Shown here piece by piece: positions 1 through 8,542 of a stretch of 64,000 nt of DNA (the first letter of the stretch is position 1; each line of letters starts with the position of its first letter). A program made the translations under genes and the position numbers. The DNA is from Sphingobacterium sp. JB170 (lineage in GTDB: Bacteria > Bacteroidota > Bacteroidia > Sphingobacteriales > Sphingobacteriaceae), in assembly GCF_900163865.1 (NCBI RefSeq), contig NZ_FUKU01000013.1, positions 476,981 through 540,980 of the forward strand, in the 5' to 3' direction. A model generated the notes under the pieces. The model had not been told where the DNA came from and searched no databases. It worked only from the letters and a program-made list of their open reading frames with translations.

Positions 1-690
1 AAGGTAGTAGTAGCCACCCCGTTTATACACCTTTGGTCCTTCGACCGTGGGGTCAAGTTCATGACCATCGTAGACGATTTGCCCATCATCAAGGACTTTG
101 GTGCCCGCTTGATTAAGCCGGGCGATAGCAAGGACACTTTTAATTCCCGCGCGGCTTCCCGCGTAGGCATAGGCCAAGTAGTTGTTGCCATCTTCGTCCC
201 AAAATGGGCAAGGGTCGATAAGGCCTTTGCCTGGAAAAACCAAGATCGGCTCCGACCACGCTCCTTCTGGGTCTGTAGCACTAGTCATATAGATTCCGTA
301 GTCTGGATCGGGGTAATATACGTAAAAGGTGCCCTCGTGATGGCGTATAGCCGGCGCCCATACCCCATTGCCGTGTTGCACGCTTGCAAATACATCCAGT
401 GGGCGCTGGCGCGCAAGTACATGGTTTACAATTTTCCAGTTGACAAGATCCTTGGAATGCAAAAGGGGTAAACCCGGGGCGTGATTGAAGCTGGAGGCGA
501 CCATGTAATAGTCGTTGCCCACGCGCACCACGTCAGGGTCTGAATAATCCGCGTGTAAAATAGGGTTTTGGTAGGTGCCGTCACCCTGGTCGGCTACCCA
601 AACAGAAGAAACGTACGGTTGTTGTGCTGCTAGATCGCCGGCAAATAGTCCAACGAATAGGATTGCCGAGGATAGAAATATTTTATTCAT
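1..690 (-). CDS. GH43 family glycosidase (5' part, cut by window edge)
   Basis: Translating the minus strand from the ATG at 690 gives 230 open codons that run off the window. The product starts with a signal peptide (MNKIFLSSAILFVGLFAG, ending near LAAQQ). It then shows the GH43 five-bladed propeller start YSDPDVVRVGNDYYMVASSF. The three acidic residues of the family are visible: Asp in YSDPD, Asp in LIDPCPFWDEDG and Glu in TVEGPKVY. The sequence is closest in style to exported beta-xylosidase/arabinofuranosidase GH43 enzymes, which usually exceed 500 residues, so about half is missing. It is divergent from the acetylesterase gene and belongs to the pectin locus, where trimming of arabinose or xylose side chains is the likely role. 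The family is well supported; the substrate is inferred. Confidence 0.9.
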   Translation of the reverse strand, partial: MNKIFLSSAILFVGLFAGDLAAQQPYVSSVWVADQGDGTYQNPILHADYSDPDVVRVGNDYYMVASSFNHAPGLPLLHSKDLVNWKIVNHVLARQRPLDVFASVQHGNGVWAPAIRHHEGTFYVYYPDPDYGIYMTSATDPEGAWSEPILVFPGKGLIDPCPFWDEDGNNYLAYAYAGSRAGIKSVLAIARLNQAGTKVLDDGQIVYDGHELDPTVEGPKVYKRGGYYYL

Positions 691-762
691 GTTTGCCCTC
701 TAGATTTATTTTTGGTATACACAAGGTTACATATTTTTGCAGATTTACCAAATAGCTAACCG

Positions 763-788
763 CGCAATCGATACCGGCATCGATTGCG
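763..788. promoter_or_regulatory. 10-bp inverted repeat, candidate LacI-type operator
   Basis: CGCAATCGAT (763-772) is repeated exactly as its reverse complement ATCGATTGCG (779-788) around the 6-base centre ACCGGC. It lies in the 186-bp divergent spacer between the GH43 and acetylesterase genes, where a shared operator would be expected. There is no T-run next to it, so a terminator is unlikely. A LacI-type regulator is encoded at 14886-15896. Linking the two is an inference. Confidence 0.5.
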
Positions 789-876
789 AGGAAAGATCTG
801 TATTATTCGGAAAAAAACCGGAAATTACAAGCTTTTAGCGGACGTTAGCTTTAACACGCTTGTAAACCTTTTCATC

Positions 877-1626
877 ATGCATAAAAATATACTCGTTTGC
901 TTGGCTTTAATATTAACGGCATTTTTATTTTCAAGTTTCCTTTTGCCATTAGGTAAACCGACCATATGGATGATCGGCGACTCTACAATGGCTATCAAGC
1001 AACCCGACAAGTTCCCCGAGACTGGCTGGGGAGTTGCATTTGCGGAGGCCTTTAACCACCAGGTCACCGTCGATAATAGAGCGCGCAATGGGCGGAGCAC
1101 GAAGTCCTTTATAAGCCAGGGGCTTTGGGATGAGGTCGCGCAAGGAATGAAAGAAGGCGACTATTTGTTTATTCAGTTTGGGCATAACGACGAAAAGATA
1201 CATAAGCCATCTACCGGAGCAGCTATCGATGAATTTAAAAAGAATCTCGCTTTTTTTGTTCAGCAGATACGCCGCGTGAAAGGAACGCCTGTACTATTAA
1301 GTCCTATCGCGCGTCGCAAATTCCAGAACGGTGTGCTTGTAGATACCCACGGACAGTATCCGGGAGCAGTAAAGCAGGTGGCAGATAGTCTTCAGGTTAC
1401 CTTTATTGACCTCACCAGCGCGAGCTCGCAGATGCTCGCCCAGGCTGGCGAGGAATCCTCGAAAGCATTTTTCTTACAGCTAGCGCCCGGCGAGCATGAA
1501 AACTATCCCGAGGGCGTAATCGATAACACCCACCTGAATACCCATGGTGCCCGCGCGGTTAGCGATATAGTGACATCCGAACTAAAACGTATGAATGATC
1601 CGCTCGCGGCATTCTTAAAGAACTAA
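877..1626 (+). CDS. Rhamnogalacturonan acetylesterase (SGNH hydrolase, CE12-like)
   Basis: This secreted esterase should remove acetyl groups from rhamnogalacturonan. I start it at the ATG at 877 (249 aa) rather than at an upstream TTG, because the resulting N-terminus is a clean signal peptide (MHKNILVCLALILTAFLFSS). The SGNH block I motif is IWMIGDSTM with nucleophile Ser36. Block III is FIQFGHND. The C-terminal Asp/His pair lies in DNTHLNTHGA. The length fits CE12 esterases of the YesT/RhgT type. It is followed 10 bases later by the dehydrogenase gene, so the two are probably co-transcribed. The other members of the locus (GH105, GH28 relic, hexuronate operon) support a pectin substrate. 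Confidence 0.88.
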   Translation: MHKNILVCLALILTAFLFSSFLLPLGKPTIWMIGDSTMAIKQPDKFPETGWGVAFAEAFNHQVTVDNRARNGRSTKSFISQGLWDEVAQGMKEGDYLFIQFGHNDEKIHKPSTGAAIDEFKKNLAFFVQQIRRVKGTPVLLSPIARRKFQNGVLVDTHGQYPGAVKQVADSLQVTFIDLTSASSQMLAQAGEESSKAFFLQLAPGEHENYPEGVIDNTHLNTHGARAVSDIVTSELKRMNDPLAAFLKN

Positions 1627-1636
1627 ATAAAGTATA

Positions 1637-2653
1637 ATGAAAAAATTAGTATGTGTCGAGCCGGGGCGGTTCGAATATACCCAGGTAGACATTCCCCAGC
1701 CCTCGGCGGGAGAGTCGCTACTGAAAGTAAAGAAAATAGGTATTTGTGGTACAGATATTCACGCTTTTGCGGGCAATCAGCCGTTTTTCAGCTACCCCAG
1801 GGTGCTCGGGCATGAGGTTGCCGCCGAATATATACAGGGCGATGCGCCGGGCTACAACCCAGGAGATAAAGTAACCGTTATTCCCTATTTCACCAAGGGA
1901 AAAGATATTGCCAGCCGTATGGGCAAGCCCAATTGTGCGAGTGATATGCAGGTGCTTGGTGTACATATAGATGGTGCGATGGCCGAATATGTGGTGGTGC
2001 CGTCCGATGCGCTGCGAAAGCTCGAAGGACTTGATTTTGACGATTTGGTGCTTGTGGAGCCACTGGCGATCGGGGCCCACGGGCTGCATCGCGCGCAGCT
2101 AGTTCCCGCAGAGAATGTACTGGTTGTCGGCGCAGGACCGATAGGCCTTGGAATCATAGCGCTCGCCAGCAAAGCCGGTGGCCGGGTTATTGCCCTGGAT
2201 ATGGATGTAAAGCGGCTGGCGATGGCCACCGCCCTAGGGGCCAATACGGTGATTAACGCCGCAGACTCCGACGTGCAGGAGCAGATAGCTGCGCATACAG
2301 GTGGTGATATGGCCTCGCTCATCTTTGATGCCAGCGGTAGCCGGGCCGCTATTAATAACGCGTTTTCTTTTATGGCGCACGGCGCGCGGTACGTCCTGGT
2401 GGGGCTACAGAAGCAAGAAATCGTGTTTTCACACCCCGAGTTTCATAAACGTGAGGGAACTTTAATGAGTAGCCGCAATGCACTCAGCACGGACTTCCAG
2501 TACGTGATGCAGCGCCTGTCCACGGGGGAGATTTCTGCTTCTGCGTTTATCACCCGGCGCGTTGCCTTTGATCAGGCAGCGGCACTGTTTTCTGATCCCA
2601 GCAAACCGCTGCTTGGCGGAATAAAAACGGTTATCGAGTTTGATAACCCGTAG
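1637..2653 (+). CDS. Zinc-type MDR alcohol dehydrogenase, L-galactonate/sugar-acid dehydrogenase-like
   Basis: This 338-residue medium-chain dehydrogenase has catalytic zinc ligands Cys37 (GICGTD) and His59-Glu60 (VLGHEVAAE), and a Rossmann motif VVGAGPIGLG. It resembles LgoD/YjjN-type enzymes that oxidise L-galactonate to tagaturonate, which would feed the adjacent tagaturonate reductase step. That substrate is inferred from context. The structural-zinc loop is unusual. Where relatives carry a four-cysteine cluster, this protein reads IPYFTKGKDIASRMGKPNC, with only one Cys left. It may therefore not bind the structural zinc. It sits 10 bases after the acetylesterase and is followed by a strong palindrome. 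Confidence 0.8.
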   Translation: MKKLVCVEPGRFEYTQVDIPQPSAGESLLKVKKIGICGTDIHAFAGNQPFFSYPRVLGHEVAAEYIQGDAPGYNPGDKVTVIPYFTKGKDIASRMGKPNCASDMQVLGVHIDGAMAEYVVVPSDALRKLEGLDFDDLVLVEPLAIGAHGLHRAQLVPAENVLVVGAGPIGLGIIALASKAGGRVIALDMDVKRLAMATALGANTVINAADSDVQEQIAAHTGGDMASLIFDASGSRAAINNAFSFMAHGARYVLVGLQKQEIVFSHPEFHKREGTLMSSRNALSTDFQYVMQRLSTGEISASAFITRRVAFDQAAALFSDPSKPLLGGIKTVIEFDNP

Positions 2654-2692
2654 CCCGCAGATACTTTCGGCGAGAAATTCTATCTTACAGCG

Positions 2693-2726
2693 AAAGCGCA
2701 AACGTTATCGATAACGTTTGCGCTTT
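2693..2726. terminator. Perfect 34-bp palindrome, probable bidirectional terminator
   Basis: The 17-base half AAAGCGCAAACGTTATC is followed directly by its exact reverse complement, without a spacer, and then by TTAATTTT. It begins 40 bases after the dehydrogenase stop, which fits a rho-independent terminator. The core AACGTTATCGATAACGTT also looks like a LacI-family operator, so dual use or operator use cannot be excluded. Confidence 0.6.
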
Positions 2727-2734
2727 TAATTTTG

Positions 2735-2802
2735 GTCTACGGCACCACGAAACCGAAATTTAATACCTAAATTTCGGTTCAACCAATTGGTCCGCAGTAG
2801 AC
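2735..2802. repeat. Nested inverted-repeat element
   Basis: An outer pair GTCTAC (2735-2740) / GTAGAC (2797-2802) encloses an exact 12-bp inverted repeat, AACCGAAATTTA (2751-2762) and TAAATTTCGGTT (2768-2779), and a small palindrome ACCAATTGGT (2782-2791). It lies right after the 34-bp palindrome and before the GH28 relic. The function is unknown. Between it and 3032 I see no further gene or motif. Confidence 0.4.
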
Positions 2803-3032
2803 TGTAATGTTGTTATTATAGATATATCCATATTATGCTTTCAGGGGAACTTTGCCGTAAGTAAAAAGGGGGATGCAGCGATGCGCAAACAGAGTTGAAG
2901 GTATTGGGAAGCCCATTTCGTTATACGGCAGTAGGCAAGATTTGTCCGGTAACGATTGCACAGTTTTTTCTTGCCTTTGCTAGACAAAGGATGTAGACTT
3001 GTGCTGCGAATGAACCAATTCTAGACAATATC

Positions 3033-3392
3033 ATGATTAACACGAAGAAAACATTTGGAGCACAGCGTGGGATATTTTTTATCCTCAGATCGCTCGTGGG
3101 AACCCCCCAGCGGCATCAAAGACCCACACTCAAGCAGGTGACCTCCTTTGGTAAGGCCATCGTGATGGAGAGTAACTTGAATTTGCACCTACAGGGCCAG
3201 GCCGTTCTGTTATTCTCGGATGCGTTCGATCCCTACCAGCGCTTCGAATCGAATGGAGAAGGCGAACCTTCCTGGTGTATCCAAATTCCTATTTCAGAAA
3301 AAGACCGCCAAAATATAACTATGACCGAATCGCTTAAGTACAACAGCACGTTGGGTGCCGGGTCAACAAAAGACATGTTAATGATCAATTAA
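3033..3392 (+). pseudogene. Relic of a GH28 polygalacturonase/rhamnogalacturonase
   Basis: The open frame of 119 codons is far too short for GH28 (usually 400-550 aa), but its middle matches the conserved early part of that family. IVMESNLNLHLQGQAVLLFS corresponds to the typical (I)-x-L-x-SN-x-NLHL-x-x-x-A-x-x-x-FS segment. FDPYQRFESNGEGEP and IPISEKDRQNITMT correspond to the following segments. After NITMT the homology stops, where relatives continue with G-x-G-x-x-DG-x-G. The N-terminal part has no signal peptide and looks scrambled. I read it as a decayed fragment left by deletion between the dehydrogenase and GH105 genes. It is unlikely to make an active enzyme. Confidence 0.6.
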
Positions 3393-3410
3393 CCGATTAA
3401 GAAAGAAATT

Positions 3411-5321
3411 ATGAAAGTAAATCTAATATATACGTTTTGTCTGTTACTGTTAGCCACAGTAGGTTTCGCGCAAAATAAGACGATGTCAGAGCGCATGGCG
3501 ATCTCGGCAATGGAAAAGCAGTTTAAGGGCGATCAGTTTACCAATAAGGAAAAAGGCCCCAAGTGGACTTACGACATGGGCGTCGTGCTGGACGGCATCG
3601 CCGAGGTATGGAAGAATACCGGTAAAGCGGAATATTTCAACTATATACAAGCTTGGATGGATCAGTTTGTGACTCCCGAGGGGGGACTAAGAAATTACGA
3701 CCCCACAGAATACAATATCGATCACATTAAAAATGGGACATCGTTACTTCTTTTGTACAAAGTAACGGGAAACCAAAAATATTTAAAGGCCGCGGATCTG
3801 TTGTATACGCAGCTGCAATCGCATCCGCGGACCAACGAGGGCGGCTTCTGGCATAAGGAAATCTATCCGTACCAAATGTGGCTTGACGGGTTATACATGG
3901 GGCAACCATTCTATACAGAGTATGCTTCTATCCGCAACATTCCGAGTATATACGAGGACGTGGTAAATCAATTTACCTACATGGAAAAGCATGCGCGTGA
4001 TGAGGAGACCGGTTTGTTATATCACGGATGGGACGAGTCGCGTAAGGAGCGCTGGTCGGACCCCCAAACAGGCCTCTCCAAGCACTTCTGGGGACGCGGC
4101 ATGGGCTGGTTTTCGATGGGACTCGTCGATGTGCTCGAGTATTTCCCCAAAGATCATCCTCGCCGAAAAGAGCTGCTCGCTATTTTAGAGCGTACCCTCA
4201 CTGCAGCGGCGAAATACCAAGACCCCAAAACATCAGTGTGGTATGATATCGTAGATTTAGGTACACGCGACGGCAACTATGTGGAGGCCTCTGCTTCAAG
4301 CATGTTTGTATACGCCATGGCGAAAGCCGTGCGCCGTGGATACGTGTCGGACAGTTTTGCCAAAAATGTTTATAAAGGATACAAAGGGCTATTGAAAGAG
4401 TTTGTTACCGATGACGGACCGGATAAAGTAGATATAAATGGCGTGGTCGAGGTATCGGGACTCGGTGGTTCGAAATACCGTGACGGCAGCTTTGAATATT
4501 ATATGTCAGAACCGGTGCGTAAGAATGACCCGAAAGGGGTCGGCGCCTTTATTCGTGCTGCTTCGGAGGCCGAGTTTCTGCAGGGAATAAAAGGCAAGCA
4601 CACCTATAACGTAACGCTTGACAACTATTACAACAACGAGTATAAGGAATCTGCAGGGGGGCAGCTGCTGCCCTACCACTACCTGTGGGACGGATGGGAC
4701 AATAACGGGTATGGCTTGTTCGGCCGTCTTTTCGCACGCCAGGGAGCGAAACTGCACACCTTGAAACAGGCGCCTACCGCAGCGAATCTTGCCCAAAGCG
4801 ATGTTTATATTATCGTTGACCCGGACACCCAGAAGGAAACCGATGAGCCCAACTACATGAACGAGCCGCAGGCGGTAAGTATCGCGCAATGGGTGCACGA
4901 TGGCGGGGTGCTGGTGATGCTTCTAAACGACGCGGGAAACTGTGAGATAGAGAAATTCAACACCCTGGCCCAGAAATTTGGTATAACGTTCAATCAAGAT
5001 AGCCGAAATCGCGTGCAAGGGAAAGCCTACCACACCGGAGCGATAGCGATACCCGCAGGAAATAGCATCTTAAAGGATACTAAGAAGATCTATATCAAAG
5101 AAATCTCCACGCTGCAAGTTGTATCCCCCGCCAAGGCGGAACTCGTAGAGAGCGGTGATGTGATCATTGCTACGGCGAAGTATGGTAAAGGGACGGTGCT
5201 CGCCGTGGGGGACCCCTGGGTATATAACGAATATATTGATGGACGCAAGCTGCCCGCCGAGTATGAGAATTTTAAGGCCAGTACCGAGATCGTGAGCTGG
5301 CTGTTAAAAAAGGCGAACTAG
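3411..5321 (+). CDS. GH105 unsaturated rhamnogalacturonyl hydrolase with C-terminal extra domain
   Basis: This exported protein of 636 residues has a signal peptide (MKVNLIYTFCLLLLATVGFA). Residues about 25-400 form the GH105 (alpha/alpha)6 barrel. Markers are YDMGVVLDGIAEVW, the catalytic Asp159 in PYQMWLDGLYMG, and HFWGRGMGWFSMGLVDVLEY. GH105 enzymes release the unsaturated galacturonate left by pectate or rhamnogalacturonan lyases. Residues about 420-636 form a second, GATase-like/DUF4350-like domain (DVYIIVDPD, WVHDGGVLVMLLNDAG, GKGTVLAVGDPWVYNEY) often fused to GH105 in Bacteroidota. Its role is unknown. It lies 55 bases before the hexuronate operon, so its product can flow directly into that pathway. 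Confidence 0.92.
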   Translation: MKVNLIYTFCLLLLATVGFAQNKTMSERMAISAMEKQFKGDQFTNKEKGPKWTYDMGVVLDGIAEVWKNTGKAEYFNYIQAWMDQFVTPEGGLRNYDPTEYNIDHIKNGTSLLLLYKVTGNQKYLKAADLLYTQLQSHPRTNEGGFWHKEIYPYQMWLDGLYMGQPFYTEYASIRNIPSIYEDVVNQFTYMEKHARDEETGLLYHGWDESRKERWSDPQTGLSKHFWGRGMGWFSMGLVDVLEYFPKDHPRRKELLAILERTLTAAAKYQDPKTSVWYDIVDLGTRDGNYVEASASSMFVYAMAKAVRRGYVSDSFAKNVYKGYKGLLKEFVTDDGPDKVDINGVVEVSGLGGSKYRDGSFEYYMSEPVRKNDPKGVGAFIRAASEAEFLQGIKGKHTYNVTLDNYYNNEYKESAGGQLLPYHYLWDGWDNNGYGLFGRLFARQGAKLHTLKQAPTAANLAQSDVYIIVDPDTQKETDEPNYMNEPQAVSIAQWVHDGGVLVMLLNDAGNCEIEKFNTLAQKFGITFNQDSRNRVQGKAYHTGAIAIPAGNSILKDTKKIYIKEISTLQVVSPAKAELVESGDVIIATAKYGKGTVLAVGDPWVYNEYIDGRKLPAEYENFKASTEIVSWLLKKAN

Positions 5322-5376
5322 CCTCGCCCCGTCGATAAATAAGAATAAAATAGAAAAAATATAATACCATATAAAA

Positions 5377-6894
5377 ATGTTGCTTACAAAAGAAAATATA
5401 GAAAAGATTAATGTTTCCGGTCTCGCGATGCCTACACCGGCATCCTTCGAGCTGCCCGAACGCGTGCTGCAGTTTGGCACGGGGGTACTGCTGCGCGGCC
5501 TTCCCGATTATTACATTGACAAGGCCAACAAGGCAGGAACCTTCAACGGGCGTGTGCTGGTAGTGAAGTCTACATCGTCGAAGGGGGCCGACGCTTTTGA
5601 TAAGCAGGACAGCCTATATACCTTATGCATCAAAGGAATTCAAGATGGGAAACAGGAGGTGAGCTACCACATCAATAACGCCATATCGCGGGTGCTGGCC
5701 GCCTCGAGCAACTGGCCCGAGATAATGAACGCGGCACATAACCCGGAGCTGTCGATTATACTGTCCAACACGACCGAAGTAGGGATCGTGCTCAGCAACG
5801 ACAATGTAAACGATGCTCCTCCGGCATCCTTTCCTGGGAAGCTACTCGCCTTTTTATATGAACGCTATAGGCACTTCAAGGGGGATGACCAGAAAGGACT
5901 GGTGATCCTTCCCACCGAGCTGATCACCGACAACGCATCCAAGCTCAAAGGCATCTTGCAGAACCTAGCAAAACAAAATGCCCTAGGGCCCGAGTTTGAA
6001 GGCTGGCTGCTGCAAGCGAACGACTTTTGCAACACCTTGGTAGACCGTATCGTGCCAGGGAAGCTGCCTGCAGCACAGCAGCAACAGACCGAGCAAGAGC
6101 TGGGCTACAGCGACGAGCTCATGATCATGGCCGAACCTTTTAGCTTATGGGCCATCGAAACGGATTCTCCCCGGGTGCACGAGCGGTTAAGCTTTGCGCA
6201 GATCGATAAAGGCATCGTTTTAGTACCCTCCATCGAGAAGTTTAAAGAGTTAAAATTGCGCCTGCTCAACGGTACGCACACTTTCAGCTGTGCAGCGGCA
6301 CTAGGCAGCGGCTTTCAGGTGGTAAAAGAATCAATGGCCAACCAGACCTTCTGCACGTTTGTAAAAAACCTAATGCGCAACGAAATTGGCCCATCGATTT
6401 TAGGCGCCTATATTGAACCCGAAGATGTCGCACAGTTTGCCAATAGCGTAATCGACCGCTTTAGCAATCCGTTTTTAGACCACCGCTGGGAGAATATCGC
6501 CCTGCACTACACCTCGAAAATGAATATGCGCAATGTGCCGCTGCTCAAGAAGTGGTACAGCAAGAATGCCGCAGCGCCGGCATATATGGCGTTTGGGTTT
6601 GCGGCATATATTAAATTCATGGATAGCAGCCTCGAAGAGGGAAAATATTTTGCAACCATCGGCGGGCAGCATGTCGCATTACAAGATGAGTGCGCCCCGG
6701 CGTTGCACGAATATTGGAAAGATAGCACTACAGTTGTTTCTAAGGTGCTCGGTGAAGATAGTTTATGGGGCATGGACCTACGCACCTTCGCCGGTTTTGA
6801 GCAGACCGTGAGCGACTATTTACAGCAAATTAACGCCCAGGGCGTACATCAGACAATTGAAAAGTTAAACGCAGAATGGCAAGTAGAATATTAA
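5377..6894 (+). CDS. uxaB: Tagaturonate reductase (altronate oxidoreductase)
   Basis: This enzyme reduces D-tagaturonate to D-altronate with NADH, the second step of galacturonate catabolism. The 505-residue protein has the polyol/mannitol dehydrogenase architecture. An N-terminal nucleotide-binding segment VLQFGTGVLLRGLPDYYIDK is followed by a C-terminal catalytic region with LKLRLLNGTHTFSCAAALG, the Lys/Asn/His motif of the family. It opens the hexuronate operon. Its end overlaps the start of the altronate dehydratase gene by 19 bases, which suggests translational coupling. The assignment rests on motifs plus the unbroken pathway order. Confidence 0.92.
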   Translation: MLLTKENIEKINVSGLAMPTPASFELPERVLQFGTGVLLRGLPDYYIDKANKAGTFNGRVLVVKSTSSKGADAFDKQDSLYTLCIKGIQDGKQEVSYHINNAISRVLAASSNWPEIMNAAHNPELSIILSNTTEVGIVLSNDNVNDAPPASFPGKLLAFLYERYRHFKGDDQKGLVILPTELITDNASKLKGILQNLAKQNALGPEFEGWLLQANDFCNTLVDRIVPGKLPAAQQQQTEQELGYSDELMIMAEPFSLWAIETDSPRVHERLSFAQIDKGIVLVPSIEKFKELKLRLLNGTHTFSCAAALGSGFQVVKESMANQTFCTFVKNLMRNEIGPSILGAYIEPEDVAQFANSVIDRFSNPFLDHRWENIALHYTSKMNMRNVPLLKKWYSKNAAAPAYMAFGFAAYIKFMDSSLEEGKYFATIGGQHVALQDECAPALHEYWKDSTTVVSKVLGEDSLWGMDLRTFAGFEQTVSDYLQQINAQGVHQTIEKLNAEWQVEY

Positions 6895-8522
6895 AAATAC
6901 ACCCCAAGGATAACGTCCTGGTGGCACTCAAGGATTTGGCACAAGGTGAACAGATTGCCTTCGAAGGGAATCTATACGTGACGCAGCAAGATGTAGCTGC
7001 CAAGCATAAATTTTTTATGCACGACATGCAGCAGGGCAGTGAGATTTATATGTATGGCGTTTTAGTCGGTAAAACCCAGTATGCGGTGCCTGCTGGTGGC
7101 CTGATGACTACCGAAAACACCAAGCATGCGGCCGATCCGTATACCTTCCGCCCATATAACTATCACTGGGAGGCGCCCGCGGTAGACCGCTTTGCCGGCC
7201 GAACTTTTGCCGGCTACCAGCGTAGCGACGGGCGAGTGGGTACAGCGAACTATTGGCTGTTTATTCCGACCGTGTTTTGTGAGAATCGTAATCTTGATGT
7301 GATCAAAGAGGCGCTATATAACGAGCTGGGCTACTCGGTGACCGGCAAGTACCGTGATTTTACACATGAATTGCTGCAAGCATATAGTGATGGCGTGGAC
7401 ATACACACACTGGATACCGACACGCTTTCGGCGGCAAACCACAAGAAAGGCCGCGTGTTTAAGAATGTAGATGGTATTAAGTTTTTAAATCACCAGGGCG
7501 GCTGCGGTGGTATACGTCAAGATGCGGCCGTACTCGGGAAATTATTGGCAGCGTATGCTGACCACCCCAATGTAGCCGGGGTAACGGTGCTTTCCTTAGG
7601 GTGTCAAAACCTACAGCTGAATGACCTTATAAGTGACATTAAAACGCGCAACCCACAGTTCGATAAGCCCCTACTCGTCTACGAGCAGCAGCAGTCAAAG
7701 AGTGAAGAATCGCTCATCAAAGAGGCGATCCGCGATACGTTTGCCGGACTGGTGGAGATTAACAAGCATACCCGGCAGCCCGCACCTCTTTCTAAGCTCA
7801 CACTAGGGGTGAAATGTGGTGGTAGCGATGGTTTTAGCGGCATATCGGCCAATCCGGCTGTGGGCTACGCCTCCGACCTCTTGGTCGCCCTAGGAGGCAA
7901 GGTCCTTCTAGCGGAATTTCCGGAGCTTTGTGGAGCCGAGCAAAACTTAATAGACAGAACAATAGATCCCCAGGCAGCAAAGAAGTTTATACGCCTGATG
8001 GGCGCCTATAGCCATGCTGCGGAAAGCGTTGGATCAGGCTTTCATATGAACCCTTCGCCGGGAAATATTCGCGACGGATTAATAACCGATGCCATAAAAA
8101 GCACGGGTGCAGCAAAAAAAGGCGGGACATCACCCGTGGTGGACGTGCTCGATTATACCGAACAGGCGACAAAGGCGGGACTTAACCTGGTATGTACGCC
8201 GGGAAACGACGTGGAGGCGACAACGGGGAAAGCAGCATCCGGAGCGACATTGATACTTTTCACCACCGGCCTAGGCACGCCTACTGGAAACCCAATCTGT
8301 CCGGTCATTAAAGTGGCTACAAATAATGAGCTTACCCGCCGGATGGGTGATATCATCGATATCAACACTGGAGGAGTGATCGAGGGCGAGAAAACCATCG
8401 AGCAAATGGGTGTAGAAATTCTTGAATTTTGTATTAAAGCAGCAAGCGGAGAAGTGATACCTAAAGCCGTGCAGCTGAATCAAGACGATTTTATTCCTTG
8501 GAAACGAGGCGTTAGTTTATAA
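6876..8522 (+). CDS. uxaA: Altronate dehydratase
   Basis: This enzyme dehydrates D-altronate to 2-keto-3-deoxygluconate (KDG). It is a fused form of 548 residues. The N-terminal SAF-like domain (residues about 1-95, ILKIHPKDNVLVALKDL) is followed by the large GD/UxaA catalytic domain with GCGGIRQDAAVLG, VLSLGCQNLQ and GVKCGGSDGFSGISANPAVG. The conserved cysteines and histidines suit the iron-dependent dehydratase family. The start ATG at 6876 lies inside the end of uxaB. The next gene follows after 20 bases. Confidence 0.93.
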   Translation: MASRILKIHPKDNVLVALKDLAQGEQIAFEGNLYVTQQDVAAKHKFFMHDMQQGSEIYMYGVLVGKTQYAVPAGGLMTTENTKHAADPYTFRPYNYHWEAPAVDRFAGRTFAGYQRSDGRVGTANYWLFIPTVFCENRNLDVIKEALYNELGYSVTGKYRDFTHELLQAYSDGVDIHTLDTDTLSAANHKKGRVFKNVDGIKFLNHQGGCGGIRQDAAVLGKLLAAYADHPNVAGVTVLSLGCQNLQLNDLISDIKTRNPQFDKPLLVYEQQQSKSEESLIKEAIRDTFAGLVEINKHTRQPAPLSKLTLGVKCGGSDGFSGISANPAVGYASDLLVALGGKVLLAEFPELCGAEQNLIDRTIDPQAAKKFIRLMGAYSHAAESVGSGFHMNPSPGNIRDGLITDAIKSTGAAKKGGTSPVVDVLDYTEQATKAGLNLVCTPGNDVEATTGKAASGATLILFTTGLGTPTGNPICPVIKVATNNELTRRMGDIIDINTGGVIEGEKTIEQMGVEILEFCIKAASGEVIPKAVQLNQDDFIPWKRGVSL

Positions 8523-8542
8523 CCACGAAACAAACAGAAGAC

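Noticed and set aside
61..471. 136-codon plus-strand open frame
   Set aside because: It lies antisense within the GH43 gene, whose minus-strand translation has signal peptide and all catalytic motifs.
711..725. TTTGGTATACACAA as a UxuR/ExuR-type operator
   Set aside because: It needs a one-base insertion to fit, and the local regulator is of the LacI family.
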